From Diphasiastrum complanatum (lineage: Eukaryota > Streptophyta > Lycopodiopsida > Lycopodiales > Lycopodiaceae): DNA of 30,395 nucleotides. The notes under the pieces were generated by a model, which saw only the letters and a program-made list of their open reading frames with translations, was not told the DNA's origin and ran no database searches. The stretch covers positions 1-30,395 of the forward strand of contig MU836330.1 of assembly GCA_029204225.1 (NCBI GenBank), in the 5' to 3' direction. Positions 19,703-29,996 of the stretch are shown here, piece by piece. The first letter of the stretch is position 1; each line of letters begins with the position of its first letter. A program made the translations under genes and the position numbers.

Positions 19703-20452
19703 CCAGGTCTAAAACTATCAAAGGAACAATGTCCTCAAACCAAGGCAGAAAAGAAAGAAATGAAGCAGTATCCATTTCACTCCATTATCATCACAAATGT
19801 ATGCAATGCTCTGCACTCGACCCGACCTTGCATAATCGATCAACTCACTAAGTCAATTCCTATCCAATCTAGGGTCGACCCATTGGCAAGCACTCATGAA
19901 AGTCATGAAATATGTTCAAGCAACAAAACATCTATGTATATGTTATGGAGGTAACCAATTTGCCAACGTTCTTGAAGGCTATACAGATGCAGATGGGGCT
20001 GGAGATATCGATACCAAAGGTCAACTTCTGGATTTGTGTCCTTATTCAATCAAGGCCTGATTTCATGGAGCAACCGAAAATAGACCTCAATGGCATTGTC
20101 ATCAACTAAATCATAATACATCATTGCCACCAATGTTACCAAGGAGGCGATTTGGTCGAAGAATCTACTAGCAGATACCGACCTTGCTCAACTACAGCCA
20201 ACGACCCTATATTGTGACAATCAAAGCACAATTGTACTATTTTGAAATCCAAGATTTCATTCTCAAAGCAAGCATATCAAAATCATCTATCACTACCTCA
20301 TAGAAAAAGTGTAGAGCGAGGAAGTTTCATTGATTTACTGTAGAATAGATTATATGGTAGCTAATTACTTCACCAAGACATTATCCAAGGACCATCACAT
20401 CAGACTCAACAACATTCAAAATCTGAAGATCAAATTTTTTCAGGATCCACAT
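19703..20452 (+). pseudogene. copia-2 RT end and RNase H, right part
   Basis: Continues 15315-15421 at the next codon: GLKLSKEQCPQTKAEKKEMK matches copia-1 GLHLSRDQCPQTKQEDEQM. Then, across frameshifts and stops, come CTRP, VMKYVQATKH, GYTDADGAGDIDTK, SRSKHIKI-like sequence (SQSKHIKIIYHYL), YCRIDYMVANYFTKTLSKDH and a QNLKIKFF tail. Catalytic Asp (DAD) is present. This copy keeps the C-terminal tail that copia-1 lost, and a purine tract follows. Confidence 0.85.
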
Positions 20453-20464
20453 TAAGGGAGAGAG
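20453..20464 (+). other. Polypurine tract of copia-2
   Basis: taagggagagag lies just after the RNase H tail. Position and composition fit the plus-strand primer of a copia element. The following base context (ttcaat) is not the expected TG start of an LTR, so the boundary may be mutated. Confidence 0.65.
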
Positions 20465-21060
20465 TTCAATTTCAATACTCAGGTCTAAATCCATTCAGTA
20501 ATGAGCATTCTGAAATTTGTATATATATTTAGCAAAAAAATCCACAAAGTCGAAGTTATACTAGAAACCCATTATGGAATCAAAATTTATTTCGACCTCG
20601 GGTTGGATTGAATCGAATCTAATTTTTTGACTCTTAGCCAAAGTTTGATCCTTTAAGGCAAATATTGACCCACGTCAGCCGATTCTGACCCACGTCGCGA
20701 TCAGAAGGACGACATTGACAGTTAGCCAACTATGTATATAGATCTAGTACTTATAAAGATGGCTATCTACTATAGGATGGCTCAAGTAAACTAAGTAGAT
20801 TTCATTCTATAATTTCAAGTACTGATCACTAATCAATCATCAACACAATGTTTATACTAGATCAAACATAACGATAAACACAATTCACATTTTTGCGCTC
20901 TTGTGTCCAAGTTCATGCTCTTGTACTCAGATCTTTATCATTTTGCTTAATCTAGAGTGTAGATTTTGTCCACACTATTTTTAGGTTTCAACAAGGTTAT
21001 TTGCCAAAATAAATCCCTACCCGATTCACAAGTGATTTTTCAATGCCACAAACTGAGAAA
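20465..21060 (+). repeat. Probable 3' LTR of copia-2
   Basis: No gene. It begins after the polypurine tract and contains a TATA-like ttataaagat (20751) and a direct repeat of tgacccacgtc (about 20665-20697). The right end and a partner LTR are not seen: the 5' half of copia-2 is gone. Confidence 0.5.
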
Positions 21061-21122
21061 AAAAAAGTAGTTTAAAAATGTTATACTACCTTTGAGAGAG
21101 ATACACAGAGAGTGGTCACGAT

Positions 21123-21720
21123 TTGCTACCAAATGGACTTCTCATTTCATCCTACAACACCAAGAAGTTCGTTCACCTTGGAGACAACAACTCACACAGA
21201 ATCGAAGGTGAAGGTAGTGCTAGACTGGATTTTCAGAATGGACTATCGAAGCTCATACCAAATGTATTGTATGTCCCAAAACTGAAAAAAAATCTATTGT
21301 CAATCAGTCTAATTACAGATTTAGGACATAGGGTAGAGTTTCAAGCAGATTCCTATCAAATTATTGATAAAAGTAAGAGAGTTTTTATACTCAGAAAGAG
21401 ACAATGATATCTCTATAGGCTTAGTCATTGTAACTTTGAGACTGATTGTGCTTTAAGCAGTTCAACATCTATCAATATTGATTTGGCATTATAGACTTGG
21501 CCCTCATGTCCCAAAGGACAACATAAAGAAACTAGATGAGAATTCTTTCAAAATAGTTTTTGTTGGCCATTGTATTTTTGATGGAATGTATAGACTATAC
21601 AACATAGAGACCTGTAAAGTTTTCACTAACAAGGACGTGACTTTTATTGAAGATCAGTTTATTGAGTTGAAGGGCAAGGACCAAATGCAGTTTACAATTT
21701 TTGCCCAAAACTGATAAATA
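21123..21720 (+). pseudogene. copia-3 PR/INT remnant, integrase core deleted
   Basis: First frame: KKFVHLGDNNSHRIEGEGSA, then NVLYVPKLKKNLLSISLI and GHRVEF, ending at a TGA (21405). Second frame: LALHYRLG (about 21483) is followed immediately by PHVPKDNIKKLDENSFKIVF, then VGHCIFDGMYRLYN and DVTFIEDQFIELKGK. In copia-1 the equivalents of HYRLG and of the GY/DPDT block are about 760 bp apart, with the HHCC domain and DDE core between them. Here they are joined, so the catalytic core is lost. Confidence 0.82.
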
Positions 21721-22626
21721 TCGAAATGTCATTTCAATTCTTTCAAGCAGTCACCCTGTAAAGTTAGATCTAGAACAAGATAAAGAAGCTGCAACTCAAG
21801 AGCAGCTGACACAATGTCGAATTTCGCAGCCAGAAACTTCAACCGGAAGATCAACAAGAATTTGAACTCAGCTTGTCCGATACACTGATGAGTTTGCTCA
21901 ATACTTTATTCAGGAGCCAACCACAATTGAGGAAGCTATTTCATAGGCCGATTCAGATCTCTGGAAAGAAGCTATGGACAAGGAATACAACTCAGTGCTG
22001 AAAAACAACACATGGACTGTCCCCGAGCTGCCAACAGATAGAAAGATAATCAACTGCAAATGGATCTTTAAGATCAAATACAAAGCATATGGTAGTATCG
22101 ACATGAGAAAAGCTCGACTCGTGGCAAGGAGATTTTCACAAATTTCTAATATCGACTACTTTGAAACTTTGAAGATGTTTCAAGCACACTTCCATTCGAT
22201 TGCTACTATCACATGCTGCTATAGCAGATCTTGAGATAGACGAGTCAACCAATAACAATAGGTCTATATGCAACCTCATCAACTTGTATAACTTGTCAAA
22301 AATAGTAAATCAACTATACTTAGGACATATTAACAATATAAAGTTTATCTCTAAGTCTAAAATGCATATTGGCCAACATTGCCAACTAGACATGATAAAT
22401 CTCAAACTAGTTGACAATTTCTCACACAAAGGACGGTTAAGAGGATGCTATTTTAAGAATTCGAGATGACAGATCTGGGAGAAGCGCATTACAGTCTCGG
22501 GATTCAGATCCACAGAGACAGAAGCAGAAGACTTCTCTACATCACCCAGCATACTTACTTCTATAATTTGTTGACGAAATTCAATTTCATGACTTGCAAG
22601 CTTGTACATAATCCGATAGACCCATA
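21721..22626 (+). pseudogene. copia-3 reverse transcriptase remnant
   Basis: Linker with STGRSTRI, RYTDEFAQYFIQEPTTIEEA, stop, then SDLWKEAMDKEYNSVLKNNT, CKWIFKIKYKA and LVARRFSQISNIDYFETL. A frame change follows to LLSHAAIADLEID at about 22243. The next 190 bp are scrambled and no YMDD is readable. From 22465 the frame gives EFEMTDLGEAHYSLGIQIH, RRLLYITQHTYFYNLL and TCKLVHNPIDP, matching copia-1, and stops there. The DLWKEAMDKEY block preserves the bases that copia-1 has lost at 9176. Confidence 0.82.
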
Positions 22627-22995
22627 AATTTTGATCTTCTAACTCAAATTTCAATGCAACCAAAAGCAAAAGTAATCATCTCAATATAAATAGCAAAATT
22701 GAATGTAAACAATTGGCTAATAGTAAAGACCATGCAAACAATGAAGTGCACATAGAAATAAAAGAAATATCACAAAGTTTTAACTACCATACATGATGGT
22801 ATCAAACAATGTAAACAAACATGGTGATTGTTACAAGAAAATTTGGAACATTGATGGGAAAAAAAAGTTTGAGATGATGATGACATGTCTTAATCAAGCA
22901 TTGAGTAAGGTTTTGCAAAAACTTGATTCTTATCAAAATGGTATTACCAGTACTATTCCTTCACTTTTCCTAATTGCTACAACATTTGAGTGGAA

Positions 22996-23036
22996 TTAGG
23001 AGCGAGTAGCTTATAATTAGGAGCGAGTAGCTTGAA
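22996..23036. repeat. 21-bp tandem duplication
   Basis: aattaggagcgagtagctt occurs twice back to back (22996 and 23017), identical over 19 bp. Confidence 0.9.
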
Positions 23037-23394
23037 ACAACAAGGGATAGCAACATGTCATTAACTATGTCGTAATAATGTTTCAACAACACTAATCAAT
23101 TTTTTATTGTGGCCCATTGGAACTAACTCTAATCTTGTCACTATTCAAGATCCACGTCAATGGGTACTACAAGAATTGAAATTTTATAATAGGCAATTAT
23201 GGCAATATTAAAATACTATGAATTTTAATAGTCGTATCAATATTAAGAACATAATGTAAGAAAGCCAATGGGTCCCAAAAAAAATGTCAATAAGTTCACG
23301 GATAACAAGATGAGAAAACTTAGCTTTTTTGGGACTTTGCTACTAATGTCAAGAGAAATGGTCAATGTCAAAAGTATGCAAATTTCAAAAGCAG

Positions 23395-23511
23395 GATGTT
23401 TGGTTAACAACAATGACATGGAATAGAAGTGATGAAGGTAAGCAATAAAGGTGAGCAAGATGTTTGGTTAACAACAATGACATGGAATAGCAGTGATGAA
23501 GGTAAGCAATG
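23395..23511. repeat. 64-bp tandem duplication, nearly identical
   Basis: Two copies starting gatgtttggttaacaacaat at 23395 and 23459 share about 53 bp with a single A/C difference (gaatagaag against gaatagcag). In a region otherwise saturated with mutations, this indicates a recent event. Confidence 0.9.
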
Positions 23512-23626
23512 ATGATCTAAAATGTTACAAGAGAATCATTATGAATCATTTGATAGTGAAGTGCCAGAAAATGAGAATGAGGGATGACATGAAAGTGCCA
23601 ATAGAAAGGACATTAATACATCACTT

Positions 23627-23990
23627 TTGCTCATGTCCTTTAATGCATTTATTGGTTATCATTCTTTTGGATGCTTCCATGTTAGAGAAAATGTTAATAA
23701 AAGAAAAATCTACATTTTTCTTAATAGTGGAAGCACTCAAAACTTTTTCAATAGTTGTTCAATTAGGAGTTGTCATTTATCAACTTTGAAGACCCCTAAG
23801 ATATTACATGTTCAGATTGTTGATGAAAATTTTATCACTTGCGACAAATCACAACATAATCCAAGATTTAGATGAGGAACTACGAGTTGAAACCAATCTC
23901 TATGTGGTAATATGGGACCTATTAATATGAGAATTGGTGTTGAATAATTACAAACATTGGGTTGATGTGACTTTTAACTTTGAGCAAGGA
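23627..23990 (+). pseudogene. gypsy-2 aspartic protease remnant
   Basis: The frame 23627-23875 reads IYIFLNSGSTQNFFNSCSI and then PKILHVQIVDENFITC. This is the Ty3/gypsy protease pattern (hydrophobic, D-S-G-S-T-x-N-F), but the catalytic Asp is Asn (codon aat at 23723). A downstream LQTLG block with stops (about 23950) fits the region that follows in this family. Confidence 0.65.
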
Positions 23991-24216
23991 ACATGTAGTT
24001 CAAGCAAGTTGGACAAGATTTTGAAATTTGCAATTGCATAAAAGAACAATTTGGTACTTGTATACAACTAATTGTAAAGGAAACAATTCAATGATTTTCA
24101 TATAGGCATGTGGATATATTCCTTTTGAAAGTTGATATGGATGACAACAAAATAAAGATGATACTCCAACAAGATTCATGGACCATGTCAAAGGAATAGA
24201 ACTCGGATAAAAATTG

Positions 24217-25190
24217 GTTTACCATTCCTCCACATAGGTCATCATAGTTGGAAAGACAAGAGGTTCACCTCTCGACTCACCCATACTCCTTGTTAAGAAA
24301 AAAGATGGTACTTTCAGATGTGCATAGATTATCATGCACTCAAAAGATCACCATCAAGAATAGACTTTTTAGTTCCTTGTATGGATGATCTATTGGATGC
24401 CCTTAAGTCCTAGGAGTGATCTTTGCCTCCAGTTATTACCAGATCAAGTTTAGTGAAGAGAATCAACACATAACAACTTTTTAAACTAAGCAAGTGTAGT
24501 ATCAATTCAGGGTTATGCCATTTTGGCTTAACAAATGCATTGACTACTTATCAAGCATTGATAAACATGATTCTTGGGCCATATCTATAAGAATTTGTCT
24601 TGGTGTTCATCGATGATATTTTTAGCTTCAATCTAGAACTTAAAAGAATGTGCTTGTCATTTAGAAGTGGTTATGAAATTGTTACAGGATTATAAGTTGT
24701 TTGCTAGGATGTCAAAATGTGAGTTTTTAGGGATAGTGACAATAGGCAACATTAGAGAAGACTAGTGCAACATTTGAGAAGATTGGTGCAAAAATATCGA
24801 AGTGGTGAAAAAATGGAAGAGCCATAAGAAAATTAGAGAATTCTCGGGAGTTTGTGTGCTACTATCAATGGTCCATTTTCTATCTTTAAAAAATAGTAGG
24901 ACCAATGAAACATTTATTATGAAAAAGATAAATTTGAATGAATGATAAGGCTCAAAAGAGCTTTGTGTTTAGTTAAAGCTCCAATCTAGGTGCATTTTCA
25001 AATTTTTATTTTAAGTTGCAATGGATTAATTGGAACTAGAATAGATGCTATATTGAGCCAAAAAGATCGTGTGATTGCTCTATAAGAGTCAAACGTTGAC
25101 TAATAAAAAAAATGATATAACCTACACATGACAATGAGATGTTGGCAATAGTAATCTAAAAAAGGTTTGTGGAGAATGCAAATGTTAGAT
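24217..25190 (+). pseudogene. gypsy-2 RT and RNase H remnant
   Basis: Motifs in shifting frames: PILLVKKKDGTF, MDDLLDAL, YYQIKFSEENQHITTF, VMPF, a TYQALINMILGPYL-like block (GPYL at about 24578), FVLVFIDDI-like sequence with the Asp pair at about 24610, then KLLQDYKLFARMSKCEF-like sequence. RNase H is suggested by DAILSQKDRVIAL (about 25046) and a YT-x-D-x-E-x-L-A-I-V-like string near 25120. Stops and indels are too many to list. Confidence 0.72.
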
Positions 25191-25219
25191 ATTGGTGAAT
25201 CTGTGGAGGTGTTGTATAT

Positions 25220-25420
25220 ATGTTGTGTACCCTTCCTTATTGAGCAAAGGATGCAGTGAGCAAATGTACCCTCCTCTAACTATGTTGGGTACCCTCCTCT
25301 ATTGAGCAAATGGAGTGAGCTTCTCCTAGAGATGTCATGTTGGATTTTGAGGACAACATCTTCTTAGAATCCTTTAGATGTCATGTGTAGGTTATCTCAC
25401 TGTCATGTGTAGGTAATCTT
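25220..25420. repeat. Short degenerate repeats at an element junction
   Basis: The block taccctcctctattgagcaa appears two to three times in variant form (25228-25320). gtcatgtgtaggt(t/a)atct is tandemly duplicated with a 22-bp period (25380 and 25402). No coding potential. Confidence 0.6.
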
Positions 25421-26655
25421 GCTGGATGGGGAAGGTGTTAATCCTTTGCAACTAAGCTCTAGCAGATTGATTTAATCCATAGAGTGCCTTATGGAGTTTG
25501 CATACATGATTCTCCCTTACCACTGAAAACATATCCCTTGGGCTGCATTATCTAGATGGCTTCTTTGATTACTCTATTTAGATAAGTTGTCTGTATATCG
25601 ATTTGAGGTGTATCAAGTTGGTTGTAGCAGGCATACAATAGGAGTGTTCTAATTGAAAAATTCTTGAGTACAGGACTTTGTCGATATTTTGGATTGAGAA
25701 AATCTTCCCTTTGATCGATACTCCCATCGCTTTGTATCTGATCTTGGAGATCCATTTGCAATCGATTGGATTGTTGTTGGCAGACAATTCAACGATTGAC
25801 CATGTTTGGTTCTTGATTAGAGAGGCTATACTCTTCTGTCCCATCACTTCTCTCTAGATATCAGAGTTTGACTAGCTGAATGCTTCATCGACAAGTATTT
25901 GGTCTTGAATTAGATAAGAAGCAGACTCATCAATATACCCTTGTAAGCTATGTGCGCAGTCCTGGTTGATCTTCTTAGAGGTGGCATAGGTTGATAAATC
26001 ATGTCCTTGTTTTTGTTGCTCCTAAGGAGCAATATCTTCTTCGGATTTGCCTATCAAAGCTATTCAAATGTCGGCACATTTGAACCTAAGACTCGAATTG
26101 TCGCGTCAATGGATAGAGCAGTCGATAGTCTATCTTGGGTTTTGCTCTTGTCTTTCCAGGTTGATAAAATTGGTCTCGATAAATATGACATTCCTACTTT
26201 TAGAAATCTTCGATGTATCGAGATCAATACAACTTGCAGATTTTGTGTAAAGAAGAAATAACCTAGTGTGATGGACTTGAGGCTCGTGGGAGTCCCAATT
26301 TCTTTCTAGTCGCCTTCAAAAAATACGCATAGGCGATGAACTCCGAACACTCTGAGCTTCTTCATTGATGGTTTGGAGCCCTGTCCAAACTTCATGAGAT
26401 GTTTTACCTGAGAGGCCTTTAGTCAAACATCTTTTTGAATGTAAGTTGCAGCGGAAACAACTTCAGCCCATAATTGCTAAGGTAGTGATGCATGAGCAAG
26501 CATGACTAAGCTCTGTTCTTTTTCTCAGCAAAGACCATTGGACTGAGGTGAATAATTAGTGATAAATGTAGAATCTATTTGTTAACCTCTGTCAGATTAA
26601 GTTGCATTTCTGTTTATTCTATTGCCTGGAAGATAAAAGTATCTCTTTCAAACCT
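25419..26655 (-). pseudogene. Ty1/copia integrase-RT fragment (copia-4)
   Basis: In minus-strand sense: a degraded SDRG block and NYSPQSNGL (about 26550, integrase core), MLAHASLP, WAEVVSAATYIQK, KKLRVFG, NVIFIE, then the PPLRRSTRTAHSLQGYIDES linker, SLIKNQTWSIVEL (25800), CKWISKIRYKAMG, an IQNID block and LNRVIKEAI, YVFSGKG and finally RINTFPIQ at about 25425. The integrase first Asp and all of gag and protease are missing upstream; RT is cut before YMDD. The wording is closest to copia-1 and copia-3. Stops are of mixed type and frames shift repeatedly. Confidence 0.82.
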
Positions 26656-26671
26656 TGACCAAATCGTTTCA

Positions 26672-26898
26672 TGTTGGTGTTTCTGGACGCCCCAATCTAC
26701 TCAATATCTTTGATAACTAGATATGTCATATAGTATTAGGTTTTGAATATTACATTCATCTCTCTCCATTACCCTTTGTACACTTATCATCCCAAAAGAG
26801 GAGATTTCTCTCTCTCTTGGAGACGATAAAACCTTTTTTACTACATAATCTTTACGATTTTGTGGAAAATCTATAACGACTAGTCTACCCCATAACCT
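26672..26898 (+). repeat. LTR-end sequence of gypsy-3
   Basis: It ends directly before the PBS, at cccataacc rather than the usual CA. The start at TGTTGG is only a candidate and may overlap the copia-4 end. The minus-strand ORF 26701-26904 is a shadow. Confidence 0.4.
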
Positions 26899-26913
26899 TG
26901 GCACCGTTGTCGG
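26899..26913 (+). other. Primer-binding site of gypsy-3
   Basis: tggcaccgttgtcgg is close to the tggcgccgttgccgg PBS common in plant Ty3/gypsy elements of the Athila/Tat kind, which I recall as tRNA-Asp type. Two C/G-to-T/A differences fit decay. Confidence 0.75.
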
Positions 26914-27869
26914 AGAGATGAATTTTCGTCTTTCATGATTTTTAGTGTACTAAGTCCACTGAATCTTATTTATGTAATGCCAAGAGACCCAGCCACATGC
27001 AACTATTGAGCATAAATGTTTAGAAACGAGCACAATGATTAGAAGCATATAGGAAGGCATGCGATCTGTTATTTTCATAATTTGCGAAATTCACCAATAA
27101 GAACCAAATTAAGTCTTGAAGCGTTCGACTAACCTTTACAACAGTTCTGTAGCACTTGTAAATTTATTTTGAATGAGAGCTTGCTAACTCATCGAAATTC
27201 ATTTTGAACCCTTCATTCTTTCAAAACACAGTTCTGATTCTAGTTTTGAATTCAAGTTCGAACAAGATCCTGATCCACCATCAGAGCCAGAATTTGAACT
27301 AAGAGCGTGAGCCATCATCTGAATCTACTCCTACATCATCTGAACATAGTTCCGACGTCGTCTGATCCCCTGATCCACCACCTAACCGACGCCTGATAAT
27401 ATGGCAAAACTCAAGTGCCATCCCACATCTAGCAATATCAGATGAATAATAGCTAATTTATCACAGTTCAAGTCAATTACTATAGCCAATAAAGAAAAAT
27501 ACTAACAAGGATATAAGTTAGAATCCTGCCAGGTCTTCTGCGTAAGCAGGCAAGAATCTGGTATAGCAGTCTGGTTTTGAAAAACGATTAATACTTGGAA
27601 TGCTTTAAAGGTAGTGTTTCTATAAACAGTTTTAAAGAGATAGGATATTCCATTAGACCTGTTAGCCCCAACTTAATTATGTGGAGAAAAAGTCGAAGGT
27701 TGTCGCTTAGGAAATATACTTGAAGAGTTAAGAATTTTATAGGGCAAGCTAGGGGCATAGCCATGCATAATGAATAGTTTTCATGTGGGTTACCCAAGAA
27801 GATGGTTAGGTACCATCGTTAGGGACTTGATGAATTAGTTAGAGCATTTCATAGCATCCGCAGAGAATT
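26914..27869 (+). other. gypsy-3 leader and possible N-terminal gag
   Basis: No clear capsid motif. A stretch at 27230-27370 is rich in Ser, Glu, Asp and Pro codons (for example DPDPPSEPEF), reminiscent of a disordered Gag segment, but stops are frequent. Nothing else recognised. Confidence 0.4.
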
Positions 27870-28280
27870 ATGAAAACTTCTGAAATTTCTAGAAGAAGAA
27901 GAAATGATATAAAGAGTAATAAGAAGCATAAACAGAAAAGAATAGAAGAATCCGACTCGCTCCTACTCATTCAGAATCAAAATCCGATTCAGCAGATGAA
28001 GAAGAGTTTTCAGATTCTTCGTCTATTCTTCTTCGTCAGAAGAAGAAAACCACCTATAGGAAATCTAAGAGTAAGAACTCAGATAGGAAAAGAAAGATGG
28101 AAAAGTCTGCAAACGTTGATCCATCTCAGGAAGAGTGTTGAGCATTCAGCGAAAGAGATGGGGACCTCTTGAAAGTCTGATGTCTGACATTAAAAGCAAA
28201 GAGGAAGAAAGCAAAATCAAACGCTAATGTTTGGTGTACGACTTGCAATCAAGAGGGACATTCTAAACAAACTATCCTAA
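27870..28280 (+). pseudogene. gag: gypsy-3 Gag nucleocapsid region
   Basis: One frame gives an acidic, serine-rich stretch (SDSADEEEFSDSSS, about 27985) followed by lysine/arginine-rich sequence (RQKKKTTYRKSKSKNSDRKR). After stops comes CTTCNQEGHSKQTI (28235-28276). This is the CCHC zinc knuckle C-x2-C-x4-H-x4-C, with the last Cys replaced by Ile. Basic sequence before a knuckle is typical of nucleocapsid. The ORF 27870-28172 is in a different frame and is probably a shadow of it. Confidence 0.65.
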
Positions 28281-29109
28281 TTTACAAACCAACTATATAG
28301 AGGAAAGAACTATTTCTCTGTCCCAATTGATAACCACGAGGAGGTAGCTTATACTGTGCTTCCCCTAACCAAAAGAAACCTTACACCTAAACCACGGACC
28401 CAACCAACAATATACCATTTTGCGTAGAGGAACGGTGACATGTCACTGTCGAATGTCCTCAGCCACAATGCCAAGGTCCTAAACCGCGGTTTGTAAATAC
28501 ACCTAAAGAAGATGAGCACGCACGGACATGGTAGTCCAAAGGATAGAAGTAGAGTCGAGACTTTAGAAAATCAAGACCATGATTGGCTCTGAATTAGACT
28601 TAGATCTAGATAAAGTTACAACTAGAAGTAGGAAAGAACACTAACTCTTCGAGATAAGAAGAAATCTAAGAAGGTGAAAATGCGAATTGCGGAAAACTAC
28701 GAAAAGCGTGAAAAATGCGACAACCAAGATGCAAATTGCAAAAACAGTCCATAGAAAATCCTAAAGACCTAGACTTTGTAGATCTAATAAAAAATACTAT
28801 GAACTAGATATCAAATTGTAGGCTAAGAAACTCCTAGATGAAGAAACGAAGAAAGTTAAAAAAGTGACGTTATTAGATCCAAAATAATAAGTAACATTGA
28901 GATACCTAGAGATCCATCACCACTTAAACATAGCCTCTTATAAACATAGTAGAAGATTTCGCTTCTAGGATGCCTAATATAACATTCAAATAGCTATTGG
29001 AAGATAACCCAATACTATAAGAAGGAGATTAAGCAATTCTTGCAAAAGAAAAAAAAAGGAAAGCTAAATTGCCACCGATTGATGTCGTACTGGTAAACTA
29101 TGGCAATGA
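28281..29109 (+). other. gypsy-3 Gag-protease linker, heavily mutated
   Basis: No domain readable. Composition is A-rich with Lys and Glu codons in several frames, fitting an old charged linker. Stops occur in all frames. Confidence 0.4.
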
Positions 29110-29300
29110 AGGCCAACCCTGAGATTCAGATTTTAATCAATGGATGCATTTTAGACAATGCACCCATAGATTTTGGATTAGTATAAATATCATGACTCAG
29201 GAAACTGCGTTATAGAGTTAGGTATTCACACCGAATTTCAAGAGACCAGATAGCTACAACAGCATGAAAGAGTCATAAAAGGATCACTGTATCTTGGGAA
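29110..29300 (+). pseudogene. Protease-like segment upstream of the main gypsy-3 protease
   Basis: One frame reads NPEIQILINGCILDNAPIDF then GLV and a stop; the neighbouring frame reads IMTQETAL, and a further one ELGIHTEFQET. The pattern I-x-G-x-x-(6)-P-I-D-x-G, then N/I-I-M-T-x-x-x-x-x-L-G, is the start of a Ty3/gypsy protease. A second, better protease begins 300 bp later, so this may be a duplicated or foreign copy. Only short motifs support it. Confidence 0.4.
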
Positions 29301-29304
29301 AAGG

Positions 29305-29996
29305 ATGAGTATGAAGGTGAAACACCGATGTCATCCTCAAGTTACACTTCGAAGGACGAATAAGTCCACTTTGCAAGGACCGAGGAAGAGGAAAGGTTTA
29401 TACAATTTATCCATACCCGCATATATTAATAGAGTAGAATATGTAGATAGAGGAGACTGTGGAGTTCCTAAAATTAGTGCCATTATAGGTGGCCAAACTA
29501 TTAATAAAATACTAGTTGATTTAGGATCAAGTATAAACTTGATGACTGAAAATGGCTAAGGAGTTAGGATTAGAAGACCGGATTCAGCCTATTGTTCATC
29601 ATGAAATACATTTAGCTGACGCATCTCGATGCATACCAATAGGAGAGTTAAGAAGTATTAATGTAAATATAGAAATAGAGACTTTCATGATGAATATCTT
29701 TGTTATAAACCCAGTGGATATGCCACTGTATTCTATATTGTTTGGTAGACCATAGTTATACCAAGCGGATGCTATTATAAATTGGTCAGCCAAACAGATA
29801 TTTTTTCCAGGAATACTGACAACTAGTCCAGTTGGAGGACATCTTATTAGATGGGGTGAGAAAGTAGGGGAACCTACAGATCCTCAGGTTAGTTTCATTG
29901 AGTGTTATGAGATAGATGAGGAGGATGGAAGAGAGTTACCATCAGAATCAAGGGAAGTTCTTGGAGGGACCAGAGCAAGCCTAATGAGGGAATGAC
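29305..29996 (+). pseudogene. gypsy-3 aspartic protease
   Basis: Frame 1 (29305-29559) reads PAYINRVEYVDRGDCGVPKI, then SAIIGGQTINKILVDLGSSI and NLMTE. The active site is D-x-G-S-S with Leu after Asp (Asp codon at 29518). A 1-bp shift near 29550 moves into frame 2: MAKELGLEDRIQP, HLADASRCIPIGEL, NIFVINPVDMPLYSILFGRP, a TAG at 29753 where Trp is usual, then LYQADAIINWS and an acidic tail to 29996. Only one indel and one stop interrupt the domain, so this is the best-preserved part of gypsy-3. Confidence 0.82.

Larger units (their letters stand above)
21108..22626 (+). mobile_element. Ty1/copia fragment (copia-3) with internal deletions
   Basis: Remnant of a copia pol related to copia-1, in the same orientation. 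Present are the post-active-site part of protease, the start of the integrase zinc domain, the C-terminal end of integrase, the N-terminal RT and the RT/RNase H connection. Missing are gag, the protease triad, the integrase core, the YMDD part of RT and RNase H. It ends abruptly at 22626. No LTR pair or PBS could be assigned. It may be a deletion derivative of the copia-2 family, since it follows the copia-2 LTR directly. Confidence 0.8.
22627..23620. other. Spacer with short duplications, no gene recognised
   Basis: No domain readable. A weak PBS-like tggtatcaaac is at about 22797 and could start the decayed gypsy downstream. ORFs at 22793-22999 (+) and 23243-23458 (-) have no signature. Two tandem duplications are listed separately. 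Confidence 0.4.
23621..25190 (+). mobile_element. Very decayed Ty3/gypsy element (gypsy-2)
   Basis: Protease, RT and part of RNase H occur in the correct order on the plus strand, in many frames and with dozens of stops. No LTRs can be assigned. The decay is far heavier than in copia-1 or the chromovirus, suggesting an older insertion. It ends near 25190, before a set of short repeats and the minus-strand copia-4. Confidence 0.7.

Noticed and set aside
22797-22807. tggtatcaaac as the PBS of gypsy-2
   Set aside because: Only 8 bases match the PBS core, no LTR end is visible and the coding remnants start more than 800 bp later.
26001-26261. Two overlapping plus-strand ORFs (86 and 67 codons)
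   Set aside because: They are antisense shadows of the minus-strand copia-4 integrase/RT linker.
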